The notes: a model not told the origin generated them from the letters alone. Counted from the first letter of the stretch, positions 1 to 6,789 are shown. The stretch is DNA of 6,930 bases from JAYRWN01 sp041917975 (GCA_041917975.1 JAYRWN010000335.1:1-6930), one strand, 5' to 3'. A program made the numbers and translations.

Positions 1-56
1 CATAAATTATTCCTTGGACTTAATTAAGAAAAAATTATTTATAGAAAAAGGACCTG

Positions 57-75
57 TAATTAGATGGTCTAATTA
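57..75. repeat. 19-base inverted repeat (8-base arms, 3-base centre)
   Basis: The arms TAATTAGA (57-64) and TCTAATTA (68-75) are perfect reverse complements around the centre TGG. On the plus strand the second arm runs into ATTTTT, so the site could be a weak AT-rich terminator for a plus-strand gene lying left of the window, or a binding site for a dimeric regulator. The stem is too AT-rich for a convincing terminator call. Confidence 0.4.
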
Positions 76-161
76 ATTTTTCGATAAATAATTAGAATGA
101 ATTATTCCACACTATAAATACTGTTTCAAATAAATATTAACTGCACTTAAAATTTTCTGAT

Positions 162-182
162 GCATTTTACAGCAAAAAATGC
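162..182 (-). terminator. Possible hairpin downstream of the small membrane-protein gene
   Basis: GCATTTT (162-168) and AAAATGC (176-182) form a 7-base-pair stem with a 7-base loop, about 60 bases past the stop codon at 245. On the minus strand the hairpin is not followed by a clean T run, and the stem has few GC pairs. It could be a weak terminator or a chance structure. Confidence 0.2.
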
Positions 183-244
183 GCGAGACAAAATCAATTA
201 ATAATCCCCTGCACCAAAAAAAGCAGCAGTAAATAATCAATTAA

Positions 245-796
245 TTATACGCCAAATAATTCGCCAACTAATTTCGGAGGAGGAGACCCTGGCGAGTCGG
301 TAATATTAGTCCAATTGTTTACATAAACTGGGCCATCCATAGTACCATTTTCCGCGGTAAATATTGAACTTAATGAGTCCAAAATCGCCTGCAGGGACCA
401 TAATTTTAAGATTAACGCCGGCCATTGGTCAGATTCATCACCAGCATTATGTTGATGTATGCCAGCCAGATAATTTTGTTTCAACTGAGTTTCCCGGACA
501 TCAGCATAACAGGTGCATAAGAGATCGCCGGAAGAAGACGTATCCAATTTTAATACATCATACATCATGCCCTGGTACATAAACTCCCGACCGGCCTCTT
601 CCCAATGCAGGGATGACGATTGATCATAAGGAATGCGTAAATCGATGATTTGTTCGGGTGAATGTTCAGTGAGGTCCAGCGTAATTTTATGCCGGTGTAA
701 TGTTATTTGATAAATAACTGACCATCCTACCCAGGAACATAAGGATAAAACCAGTAGAAATAAGGCCAATATTTTTCGCACCTGATAAAGGTACAT
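245..796 (-). CDS. Small membrane-anchored protein of unknown function (183 aa)
   Basis: I cannot name this protein. It starts with an ATG at 796 and has one strongly hydrophobic segment at about residues 9-29. A short basic stretch precedes that segment, so it should be a signal anchor or uncleaved signal peptide with the rest outside the cytoplasm. The middle (about 65-108) carries a glutamate-aromatic patch, then GREFMYQGMMYDVLKL, then LLCTCYADVRETQL with cysteines 94 and 96. From memory this resembles a family of small Bacteroidota hypothetical proteins with a pattern like EFxYxGxMYDVxK followed by a CxxDxxE-type stretch, often found near TonB-dependent receptor or metal genes. That link is unverified, and no such receptor lies in this window. 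The tail is rich in Gly, Pro and Ser and ends in a hydrophobic ELFGV. The gene lies 364 bases downstream of the molybdenum hydroxylase pair on the same strand. That is too far for confident co-transcription, so it probably has its own promoter. Confidence 0.75.
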   Translation of the reverse strand: MYLYQVRKILALFLLVLSLCSWVGWSVIYQITLHRHKITLDLTEHSPEQIIDLRIPYDQSSSLHWEEAGREFMYQGMMYDVLKLDTSSSGDLLCTCYADVRETQLKQNYLAGIHQHNAGDESDQWPALILKLWSLQAILDSLSSIFTAENGTMDGPVYVNNWTNITDSPGSPPPKLVGELFGV

Positions 797-899
797 TTAT
801 TCCCGTAAAAAAATGTTTCCATTCGTTTACTTAATTTGATCATCCGCCAACTTTGCCATTTTATACTCTTAAGCCCTGCAACCCGAAACCAAGTGGATC

Positions 900-969
900 C
901 AAAATGGTCAGCTTAACTTGTTTGACTAAATTAATATTATGCTATATCGCGATCGATTCAAAATGGTCA
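900..969. repeat. Two direct copies of CAAAATGGTCA
   Basis: The identical 11-mer CAAAATGGTCA occurs at 900-910 and 959-969, a 59-base period, in the gap upstream of the small minus-strand gene. Each copy is preceded within a few bases by GATC. An AAAATGG core also occurs on the opposite strand near 856-862. The copies could be binding sites for a regulator of the gene starting at 796, or remnants of a decayed duplication. Confidence 0.4.
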
Positions 970-1022
970 AGCAAATCGTTCCTACCAATAATGCTCAAGA
1001 TTAAAATGATGAGAATATACCT

Positions 1023-1037
1023 TCCTTCCGGGAAGGA
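1023..1037. repeat. 15-base perfect palindrome, possible terminator or operator
   Basis: TCCTTCC (1023-1029) and GGAAGGA (1031-1037) are perfect reverse complements around one G. As RNA this makes a GC-containing 6-base-pair stem with a 3-base loop, about 125 bases past the end of the molybdenum hydroxylase gene. Neither side has a proper T tract: the plus side reads TTTACACTTT and the minus side AGGTATATT. It is only a weak candidate terminator for that operon. Confidence 0.3.
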
Positions 1038-1160
1038 TTTACACTTTAGATAACTTCTGGTTCCAAGGCCATCATTAGACTGATAAAAAGCAAAATCAGG
1101 AGGTACACCCAATTATTTATCGAGTCATCCCTGACATACACGTACACCTGAAAAAATTCA

Positions 1161-3320
1161 TTAACCGGCCAAAACCTGCAGAACTTTTTCCGGGGTAAAT
1201 GGCATGTGCCGCAGTGGTTTACCGGTGAGTGCCAGAAAGGCATTGGCCAGAGCTCCTCCCACGGCCGGCAAACTGGCTTCACCGACACCCTGGGGTGCTT
1301 CCGTAGATGGAATCAAATGAATTTGAACCTGTTCGGGAATATCGCCCATGCGTAAGATGGGATAGTCATGAAAATTTGATTGTTCGACCTTCCCTTCTTT
1401 AAAAGTTATACTTTCCATTAAACATGAGCTCAATCCCTGGATGACCCCACCCTCTAACTGGGCCAGGGCATTGTCCGGATGGACGATGATGCCGGCATCC
1501 ATCGCCAACCATACGTCATGGACTCTGATTTTTCCGCTGGTCCGGTCCAGGGATAATTCAATCACGCATCCCACCAAGGCGCCGCTGCGTTCAGAAAACG
1601 CCATACCCCGGGCCCGGCCGTCCTTTACTTTCTCCCCCCACCGGCACATGGCTGCAACTTTTTCTATCACTTGAAGGGGCCGCGGGCTGTCTTTCATTAA
1701 ACGACGACGCAGTTGAAAGGGATCCAAGCCTTCGTGGCGGGCCACTTCATCCAGCATCGCTTCAATAGCATATTTATTCGGCCCGTGGCCAACGGAGCGC
1801 CAATGTTTTGTGCGCACCCCATGATCTACGTCCCGCATCTCAATCCGTTGATGCGGGATGGAATAATAATCGATGGTGGCTCCGGATACGGTCAAATTTC
1901 CTCCTGTACCGGCCGTAATGTGGTGCCAGGCTACGATGTTTTTATCTTTATCCAAGCCTACCTGCAAGGTTTGTAAAGAAGCAGGCCGAAAGGCACCGTA
2001 TTGCAGGTCATCCTGCCGGGTCCATAGCAATTTGACAGGTTTTTTGACTTGTTTAGCCAGGAAAGCGGCTTCTTCCGCATAATCCGTCAGGGAACGGCGG
2101 CCGAAGCCTCCTCCCAGGAAACAATGATTCAGGTTAACTTTCGCCAGCTCCACATCTAACACTTTAGCTATGGCTGACCTGGCGCTGTCCGGAGCCTGTG
2201 ATCCCACCCAGGCTTCCGCACTTTGTCCGTCGGGAGCTATAGAGACGATAGCGTTCAGGGGTTCCATCTGCGCATGGTACACAAAATCGTTAAGATACTC
2301 TGCAGTGTAGACCTTGACCGCATCCCGCAAATTATCATCCATCTGGCCCTTTTCAGCGATGATTTCGCGTTTATACTCCGGGTCGGCTGACATTTGCCGA
2401 TAGGTTTCAAAGGCATTTATGCTGTCAAAACCACTGGCTTTCGCCTCGGACCACGACACGCTCAGCATTTGTTGGGCTTTAATGGCCTGGTCCGGCGACT
2501 TTGCCACGATCCCCACCCCATGCGTTAAAGTATGCACTGAGATCACACCAGGCAAACGAGTCACCTCTGCCTCATTAAATGAAAGGGGCTTCGCGTGGTG
2601 AACCGGGGCCCGCAGAATAACGGCATAGACTGCGCCCGGCAGAGATACATCCGTAGAATAAACGGCCTGGCCAGTGGTTTTTGGTGGAATATCCCAGCGG
2701 CGGAAGGATTTGCCTACCAAAGTATAATCGGATGGATTCTTTAAGTCTTGCAGGGTAGCTTTTGGCCTGCGGGTTAATTTCTCTACGCCGCCGATCAATT
2801 CTGCGTAGGAAAGATTTTTTCCTCCCTGGGGATGAATGGCGATGCCTGCTTTAGTCTTTACGTCGGCGGATTCTACCTGCCAGATATGCGCTGCGGCGGC
2901 ACGCAGGATAAGTCTGATTTCTGCCCCAGCCAGCCGCAATGCATGAAAATAGCCGCGCACGGTCCGGCTACCCACCGTGATCATCGGACCACCAATTTTG
3001 CCTTCCCAGGTTAAGCCGTAGGTACCTGGTTCGATTGGTGAGTTTTCAATGACCACTGTTGACCAGTCTGCGTCCATTTCTTCGGCCAGGATGGCAGCCA
3101 ATGCCGTCATTGAACCCTGACCCATTTCAGCAGCCGGATTGAAGATGATGATTTTACCATCCGGTCGAAACTCCACCCAGGGTGAGATCGCCCCATTCCA
3201 CGCCGTGTTGCCCAGGGCTGGAGGAATCCATTTGCCTCCGGCCATAACGAAAGTAATGGTTGCAGCGGTGCCGATAAACTGTCGGCGACTGAGTTGAGAA
3301 GATTTATGTGTGCTTTCCAT
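1161..3320 (-). CDS. Molybdenum hydroxylase large subunit, IorB-like, Tat-exported
   Basis: This is the molybdopterin-binding catalytic subunit of a xanthine oxidase-superfamily enzyme, which inserts a water-derived oxygen into an aldehyde or N-heterocycle. At 719 residues it matches the shorter IorB-like branch, in which FeS and Mo domains are on separate chains. The N-terminus has a twin-arginine signal (SRRQFIG, residues 11-17, then a hydrophobic stretch to about 29), so it should fold in the cytoplasm and be exported. Family motifs appear in order: AEMGQGS (64-70), AQMEPLNA (350-357), GGGFGRR (403-409), SVGHGPNKYAIE (509-520) and GVGEASLP (678-685). Glu681 is the expected active-site base. 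The ATG at 3320 places the Tat motif correctly. The gene follows the [2Fe-2S] subunit by 24 bases, so the two are almost certainly co-transcribed. The substrate cannot be read from the sequence; aldehyde and isoquinoline-type substrates are both possible. No frameshift or missing motif is seen. Confidence 0.93.
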   Translation of the reverse strand: MESTHKSSQLSRRQFIGTAATITFVMAGGKWIPPALGNTAWNGAISPWVEFRPDGKIIIFNPAAEMGQGSMTALAAILAEEMDADWSTVVIENSPIEPGTYGLTWEGKIGGPMITVGSRTVRGYFHALRLAGAEIRLILRAAAAHIWQVESADVKTKAGIAIHPQGGKNLSYAELIGGVEKLTRRPKATLQDLKNPSDYTLVGKSFRRWDIPPKTTGQAVYSTDVSLPGAVYAVILRAPVHHAKPLSFNEAEVTRLPGVISVHTLTHGVGIVAKSPDQAIKAQQMLSVSWSEAKASGFDSINAFETYRQMSADPEYKREIIAEKGQMDDNLRDAVKVYTAEYLNDFVYHAQMEPLNAIVSIAPDGQSAEAWVGSQAPDSARSAIAKVLDVELAKVNLNHCFLGGGFGRRSLTDYAEEAAFLAKQVKKPVKLLWTRQDDLQYGAFRPASLQTLQVGLDKDKNIVAWHHITAGTGGNLTVSGATIDYYSIPHQRIEMRDVDHGVRTKHWRSVGHGPNKYAIEAMLDEVARHEGLDPFQLRRRLMKDSPRPLQVIEKVAAMCRWGEKVKDGRARGMAFSERSGALVGCVIELSLDRTSGKIRVHDVWLAMDAGIIVHPDNALAQLEGGVIQGLSSCLMESITFKEGKVEQSNFHDYPILRMGDIPEQVQIHLIPSTEAPQGVGEASLPAVGGALANAFLALTGKPLRHMPFTPEKVLQVLAG

Positions 3321-3344
3321 CAGCTGGATTTCAAGTTTTAATGA

Positions 3345-3812
3345 TTACTTGGATTTATTTTGGGCCACCACAGATTCTATGGCTTTGAGGATGCGGAGGT
3401 AAGCGCCACACCGGCATAATACGCCGTGCATGTGCTCCTTAATTTCATCACGGGAGGGCTTGGGATTTTTGTTTATCAAAGCTACCGCTTGCATGATCTG
3501 CCCGCTTTGACAATACCCACATTGCGGCACTTGTTCGTCTATCCAGGCCTGTTGTAATGGATGCAACCGGCCATCTTTTGCCAGGCCTTCGATGGTAGTT
3601 ACTTCCTTACCTTTCAGTCTGGATACCGGAAACGTGCATGAACGCATAGCTTCGCCATCTATAAGCACTGTACATGCTCCGCATAGTTCTGAACCACAAC
3701 CATATTTTGTACCTGGTAAATGCAAATTTTCTCTTAGCGTCCACAGTAATGCTGCCCCTTCTTCGGTTTCTACTTCTACTTTTTTCCCGTTGAGTTTAAA
3801 CATCGTCTTCAT
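3345..3812 (-). CDS. [2Fe-2S] small subunit of molybdenum hydroxylase, IorA-like
   Basis: This is the electron-transfer subunit that passes electrons from the molybdenum site through two [2Fe-2S] clusters. At 155 residues it has the usual length. The plant ferredoxin-like N-terminal domain has cysteines 39, 44, 47 and 59 (CxxxxCxxC then C). The C-terminal helical domain has CGYC (98-101) and CRC (133-135), giving all eight ligands. It has no signal peptide of its own. In this family the small subunit assembles in the cytoplasm and is exported with its Tat-tagged partner, here the next gene downstream. The ATG at 3812 is preferred; the second Met (residue 4) would also keep the domain whole. 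The gene heads the two-gene operon and is transcribed away from the acyltransferase-like gene at 3909. No FAD subunit is encoded nearby, as is typical of this branch, so the electron acceptor is probably a cytochrome or quinone-linked protein encoded elsewhere. Confidence 0.95.
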   Translation of the reverse strand: MKTMFKLNGKKVEVETEEGAALLWTLRENLHLPGTKYGCGSELCGACTVLIDGEAMRSCTFPVSRLKGKEVTTIEGLAKDGRLHPLQQAWIDEQVPQCGYCQSGQIMQAVALINKNPKPSRDEIKEHMHGVLCRCGAYLRILKAIESVVAQNKSK

Positions 3813-3908
3813 TGACCAGAATAACTTTTTTCTAAAGATAGATTAAATAAATTATAAAGTCCAGGCCTGGAAATTAGCTATCTTGTCCGGGCATATATTC
3901 TTGAATTT
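3813..3908. promoter_or_regulatory. Divergent promoter region
   Basis: These 96 bases separate two genes read in opposite directions, so both promoters should lie here. Toward the [2Fe-2S] gene, the minus strand reads TATCTTTA (3840 down to 3833), one mismatch from the Bacteroidota -7 element TAnnTTTG, 20 bases before the ATG. Twenty bases further upstream is only a poor -33 match (CTGG for TTTG). Toward the acyltransferase-like gene, TATCTTG at 3879-3885 is a partial -7 match. Neither start codon has a Shine-Dalgarno sequence, which is common in this phylum. Confidence 0.45.
3860..3871. promoter_or_regulatory. 12-base perfect palindrome, candidate operator
   Basis: TCCAGGCCTGGA is a perfect palindrome near the middle of the divergent intergenic region. 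It is GC-rich within otherwise AT-rich sequence. It overlaps the expected -33 position of the candidate promoter for the molybdenum hydroxylase genes and lies just upstream of the candidate -7 for the opposite gene. A dimeric regulator bound here could affect both. No regulator gene is encoded in the window. Confidence 0.35.
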
Positions 3909-5000
3909 ATGAAAGACCGTTTACTTTCCATTGATGTCTTACGGGGTATGACTATCTTCTTTATGATCGTGGTGAACACCCCGGGCTCATGGGAACACGT
4001 TTATGCTCCTTTAAAACATGCCAAATGGGATGGGTTGACCCCAACGGATCTGGTCTTCCCTTTTTTTGTTTTTATTGTAGGCATGTCCATGGCCTATTCC
4101 TTTTTAAAATATGAACAGAGTGACCGGAATCGCTGGGTCGTTAAGGTCATAAAACGCGCTTTGCTCATCTACCTGGTGGGCTTGTTTCTGCATTGGTTCC
4201 CTTTTTATAACCGGTCCATCGGTGATTTGCGCCTGGTGGGGGTTTTACCGCGCATTGCGCTGGCTTATGGTTTAGCAGGTTTAGTCATTATATATCTGAA
4301 AGAACGGTGGCTACCTTACGCGCTGTTGGTCATTTTACTTGGATATTATGCCATCCTGATGCTATTCGGCGGTCCTGAACCACTTTCGTTGGAACACAAT
4401 GCAGTCAGGACTTTGGATCTATGGCTGTTTGGTGAACGACATATCTATAAAGGTTATGGCCTGCCTTTTGACCCGGAGGGTTTACTCAGTACACTGCCCG
4501 CCGTGGGAACCGTGTTATGTGGTTATTTGTTGGGGCGTTACGTACAAAAATTTACCAATCACCGGGACAAGCTTCTAAAAAGCCTCCCCTGGGCTATTGG
4601 TTTCATTCTCGTAGGATTAATATGGCACTGGGCTGGATTTCCGATTAATAAACCGCTGTGGTCTTCATCCTATGTGCTGGTAACTGCCGGGTTGGCGACA
4701 CTATTATTCTGTATGTTGGTGTATTGTATCGACATGAAAGGGTACGTACGTTGGACCTATATTTTTCAGGTCTTTGGGCTCAACCCGCTCGCTGCATACG
4801 CCTTGTCCGGGTTGGTGATAAAAACGTTCGGCCTGATTAAAATTGGCGATCAGGGAATTTATGCCTGGTTATACCAGTCCTTGTTCCAACACCTGGGCAG
4901 CCAGAATTTTGGATCCTTAATCCAGGCTTTGACCTACACCATGTTCATCTGGTTATTTGCCTGGTGGATGTACCGCCGGAAGTTGGTCATCAAACTTTAA
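3909..5000 (+). CDS. Multi-pass membrane acyltransferase-like protein, HGSNAT/NagX (DUF5009) family
   Basis: This 363-residue integral membrane protein has about ten hydrophobic segments. The N-terminus carries the family signature: RLLSIDVLRG (4-13), VNTPG (22-26), LKHAKWDGLTPTDLVFP (35-51) and FIVGMS (55-60). His37 sits in the KHAxWxGL motif. In human heparan-alpha-glucosaminide N-acetyltransferase (HGSNAT), the matching histidine carries the acetyl group across the lysosomal membrane. Other conserved stretches are GVLPRIALAY (111-120), FDPEGLLSTLPAVGT (187-201) and VFGLNPLAAYALS (288-300). Bacterial members include NagX, linked to N-acetylglucosamine use. A role in acetylating an amino sugar or glycan at the cytoplasmic membrane is inferred; many bacterial members are uncharacterised. 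The ATG at 3909 is the natural start, because the signature begins at residue 4. The gene is divergent from the molybdenum hydroxylase pair and converges on the secreted glycosidase gene with a 22-base gap. Confidence 0.88.
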   Translation: MKDRLLSIDVLRGMTIFFMIVVNTPGSWEHVYAPLKHAKWDGLTPTDLVFPFFVFIVGMSMAYSFLKYEQSDRNRWVVKVIKRALLIYLVGLFLHWFPFYNRSIGDLRLVGVLPRIALAYGLAGLVIIYLKERWLPYALLVILLGYYAILMLFGGPEPLSLEHNAVRTLDLWLFGERHIYKGYGLPFDPEGLLSTLPAVGTVLCGYLLGRYVQKFTNHRDKLLKSLPWAIGFILVGLIWHWAGFPINKPLWSSSYVLVTAGLATLLFCMLVYCIDMKGYVRWTYIFQVFGLNPLAAYALSGLVIKTFGLIKIGDQGIYAWLYQSLFQHLGSQNFGSLIQALTYTMFIWLFAWWMYRRKLVIKL

Positions 5001-5022
5001 GCCGGAGCACAGGCGTTCCTGC
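5001..5022. other. 22-base convergent junction
   Basis: Only 22 bases separate the stop of the plus-strand membrane protein from the stop of the minus-strand glycosidase. The only structure is CAGG-CGTT-CCTG (a 4-base-pair stem), with no T tract on either side. No proper bidirectional terminator is visible, so each transcript probably runs into the 3' end of the other gene. Confidence 0.5.
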
Positions 5023-6789
5023 TTATTTGACTTCCACCACTTTGGTGCGCGCACTGACGCCATGTTCATTAATGGCTTCGATGGTAAAATAATAGGGTTG
5101 ATCTTTATCCATGGTTTTGAGCCAATATTCATTAACGTCATAGATCATGATGGAGGAATACAATTTATCCGGCCTAGTGCCGTAATACAAATTATAGGCA
5201 TAAGCCTCATCAACGGGCGTCCATTTAATATAAGCACTCCGTTTATCTTTTTCCGTACGTAATACGATGAGCTGACCCACCGCAGCAGGTGGAGCGCCTC
5301 CCGCCTTACCAAACACCCTCAAACCACTGAGGGCGAATTTACCGGTGGGCATATGCATATTTTCCATTTTTACAAAACGGGCCCTGACCGGTGATGACAG
5401 TTCGATATAATCGTGTGGAACATCCGTTTTATTTTTGCTCTTATCCGCCATTATGGTCCACTTTTGCCCGTCATCAGAATAATATAATTTATACTGATGA
5501 TATATATCCATCTGTTTACCAATAAATTCAGCATCCTGATCGGCATAATTGATCTGGATAGCATGTATGGTTGAAACCTCTCCCAGGTCGGATTGGAGCC
5601 ATTCACCAGGGGCACCCGTTTTTGCACACCAATACGTTTTAATGCTCTCATCCACGGCATGATTGGCGGAAAAACTGCCAAAAGTAGAAGAAACGGTTAC
5701 CGGTTTTTTATAATTCAACAACATCCAACCGGTAAATGCGCCGTGTGCCGGACCGGAAGCATATGGTAAATAATGCGGATAATCTCCAAAAGCCGTATTA
5801 CACCACATCAGGTCATCACCATCAAATCCTGCCGGCCAAATGCCTATCCGCCTTTCCCAGGTATTTTTTACACAGACAATGCTGGTGGACACATGCCAAT
5901 AGTCTCCGTCATTATCCTGAAAGGTAGCCCCATGGCCTGCACCACGTGAAAAACCACCGCTTTTCATACTCATGGGATCAGATTGTGAACGCATCGGTGT
6001 AAATTGAAACAGGGGTTCCTCTCCGACCACCACGCCATCCGCATACCCGCTCATCTCCGTACCCGGCGCGCCGTATTGAAAATAATACTTTCCGTTATGT
6101 TTGGTCATCCAGGCTCCTTCGATGAACGCATCCAGAAAAGTATTGTCCATATGTTCACCAAAACGTTGCCAGCCAAATTTCCAGCCTTCCAATAAATACA
6201 TGGGGGTGCGCGTCCCTTTAGGACGAAACGTGTGCCGGTCCAATTCCACGCCATAGAGCGGGAAGGTGTTGCTGCTGCCATTGTACATGTACAGACGCCC
6301 GTCATCATCGGTAAAAAAAGCCGGATCCCAGCCACCTATTTCGAAAGAATCTACTAACGGTTTCCATTCATTACCTTTTGGGTTGGTGCTCATCCATAAG
6401 GTAAACGTGCTGGTGTACGTACTCCCAAAGACCAGCATGGTATCGCCGATGATGCCTACCGCCGGTGCGCAGAGATCATCATTTGTGTTATTCCACGGCC
6501 GTAAAAAACGCCTGGAAATAAATTGCCATTGACTCATGTCCTTGCTCCACCAATAACCCCATTGATTGGTACTAAATAAATAAAAATCGCCTTTATAGTT
6601 GACGATGACCGGGTCTGCGGTGGCCCGGTGCCGCCCCCACTCTGTAAAACCGGGGTGCGGCGTATAGCCATAATCCAGATTGATGGGATTACAATACGTT
6701 CTTGGTTGGGCTTGAGAGATGCCAATAAATCCGCTCAGGTTGAATATCACCAGGATTAATCTGCAAATTTTTAAATACTGTGACAGCAT
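5023..6789 (-). CDS. Secreted GH43-like glycosidase with discoidin and fibronectin III domains
   Basis: Numbered from the ATG at 6789, this is a 588-residue exported protein. Residues 1-27 form a signal peptide (basic LKICR, then a hydrophobic core, likely cleaved after SQA). The frame extends upstream to a TTG at 6834, but that would put 15 polar residues before the signal, so I prefer the ATG. Residues 30-345 look like a five-bladed GH43-type propeller. The expected catalytic trio is visible: Asp59 in ATADPV (base), Asp155 in GGWDPAF (pKa modulator) and Glu224 in FIEGAW (acid). His286 in GAGHGATF is the usual propeller-centre histidine. Residues 357-496 match an F5/8 type C (discoidin) domain, with AVDESIKTYW, YYSDDGQKWT and ARFVKME. 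Residues 502-588 match fibronectin type III (AYIKWTPV, YNLYYGT, YYFTIEAIN). There is no C-terminal T9SS sorting domain or lipobox. GH43 members cleave arabinosyl, xylosyl or galactosyl linkages; the substrate here is unknown. Confidence 0.85.
   Translation of the reverse strand: MLSQYLKICRLILVIFNLSGFIGISQAQPRTYCNPINLDYGYTPHPGFTEWGRHRATADPVIVNYKGDFYLFSTNQWGYWWSKDMSQWQFISRRFLRPWNNTNDDLCAPAVGIIGDTMLVFGSTYTSTFTLWMSTNPKGNEWKPLVDSFEIGGWDPAFFTDDDGRLYMYNGSSNTFPLYGVELDRHTFRPKGTRTPMYLLEGWKFGWQRFGEHMDNTFLDAFIEGAWMTKHNGKYYFQYGAPGTEMSGYADGVVVGEEPLFQFTPMRSQSDPMSMKSGGFSRGAGHGATFQDNDGDYWHVSTSIVCVKNTWERRIGIWPAGFDGDDLMWCNTAFGDYPHYLPYASGPAHGAFTGWMLLNYKKPVTVSSTFGSFSANHAVDESIKTYWCAKTGAPGEWLQSDLGEVSTIHAIQINYADQDAEFIGKQMDIYHQYKLYYSDDGQKWTIMADKSKNKTDVPHDYIELSSPVRARFVKMENMHMPTGKFALSGLRVFGKAGGAPPAAVGQLIVLRTEKDKRSAYIKWTPVDEAYAYNLYYGTRPDKLYSSIMIYDVNEYWLKTMDKDQPYYFTIEAINEHGVSARTKVVEVK

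Larger units (their letters stand above)
1..244. other. AT-rich non-coding flank with inverted repeats
   Basis: This stretch is much richer in A and T than the coding regions to its right. I see no credible reading frame in it on either strand. It lies downstream of the small minus-strand gene that stops at 245. It holds a 19-base dyad (57-75), a weaker 7-base inverted repeat around 87-106, a 7-base-stem hairpin (162-182), and two copies of AATCAATTAAT starting at 192 and 235. Such sequence readily produces short repeats by chance, so only the first dyad stands out. Confidence 0.6.
797..1160. other. 364-base gap without a convincing gene
   Basis: No reading frame here is persuasive. The longest plus-strand frame (853-1053) needs a TTG start and has no recognisable domain. 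The gap contains two copies of CAAAATGGTCA (900-910 and 959-969), a related AAAATGG in reverse orientation near 856-862, and a 15-base palindrome at 1023-1037. It must hold the end of the molybdenum hydroxylase transcript and probably the promoter of the small membrane-protein gene, but I see no well-formed terminator or promoter. The next minus-strand frame beyond the stop at 1161 stays open to 1046 and would encode a short hydrophobic segment; I regard this as chance. Confidence 0.55.

Noticed and set aside
364..582. Plus-strand frame opposite the small membrane-protein gene
   Set aside because: It is antisense to a better minus-strand gene with a clear membrane segment, and its composition looks like a shadow of that gene.
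853..1053. Plus-strand frame of 66 codons in the 797-1160 gap
   Set aside because: It begins with TTG, has no ribosome binding site and no recognisable domain, and part of it is made by the two CAAAATGGTCA repeats.
1098..1104. AGGAGGT, a perfect-looking Shine-Dalgarno sequence on the plus strand
   Set aside because: No start codon with an open frame follows at a suitable distance, and the downstream sequence is the 3' end of a minus-strand gene.
1441..3014. Several plus-strand frames of 60-87 codons opposite the large subunit
   Set aside because: They are all antisense to a complete 719-residue protein with every family motif intact, and none has a recognisable domain.
1161..3812. Calling the molybdenum enzyme a xanthine dehydrogenase or CO dehydrogenase
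   Set aside because: There is no FAD subunit, the small subunit is the stand-alone IorA type, and the large subunit is a short Tat-exported form, so the IorAB-like branch fits better.
5736..6532. Short frames on both strands inside the glycosidase gene
   Set aside because: They overlap the catalytic domain of a full-length, motif-complete protein in other frames and show no independent signals.
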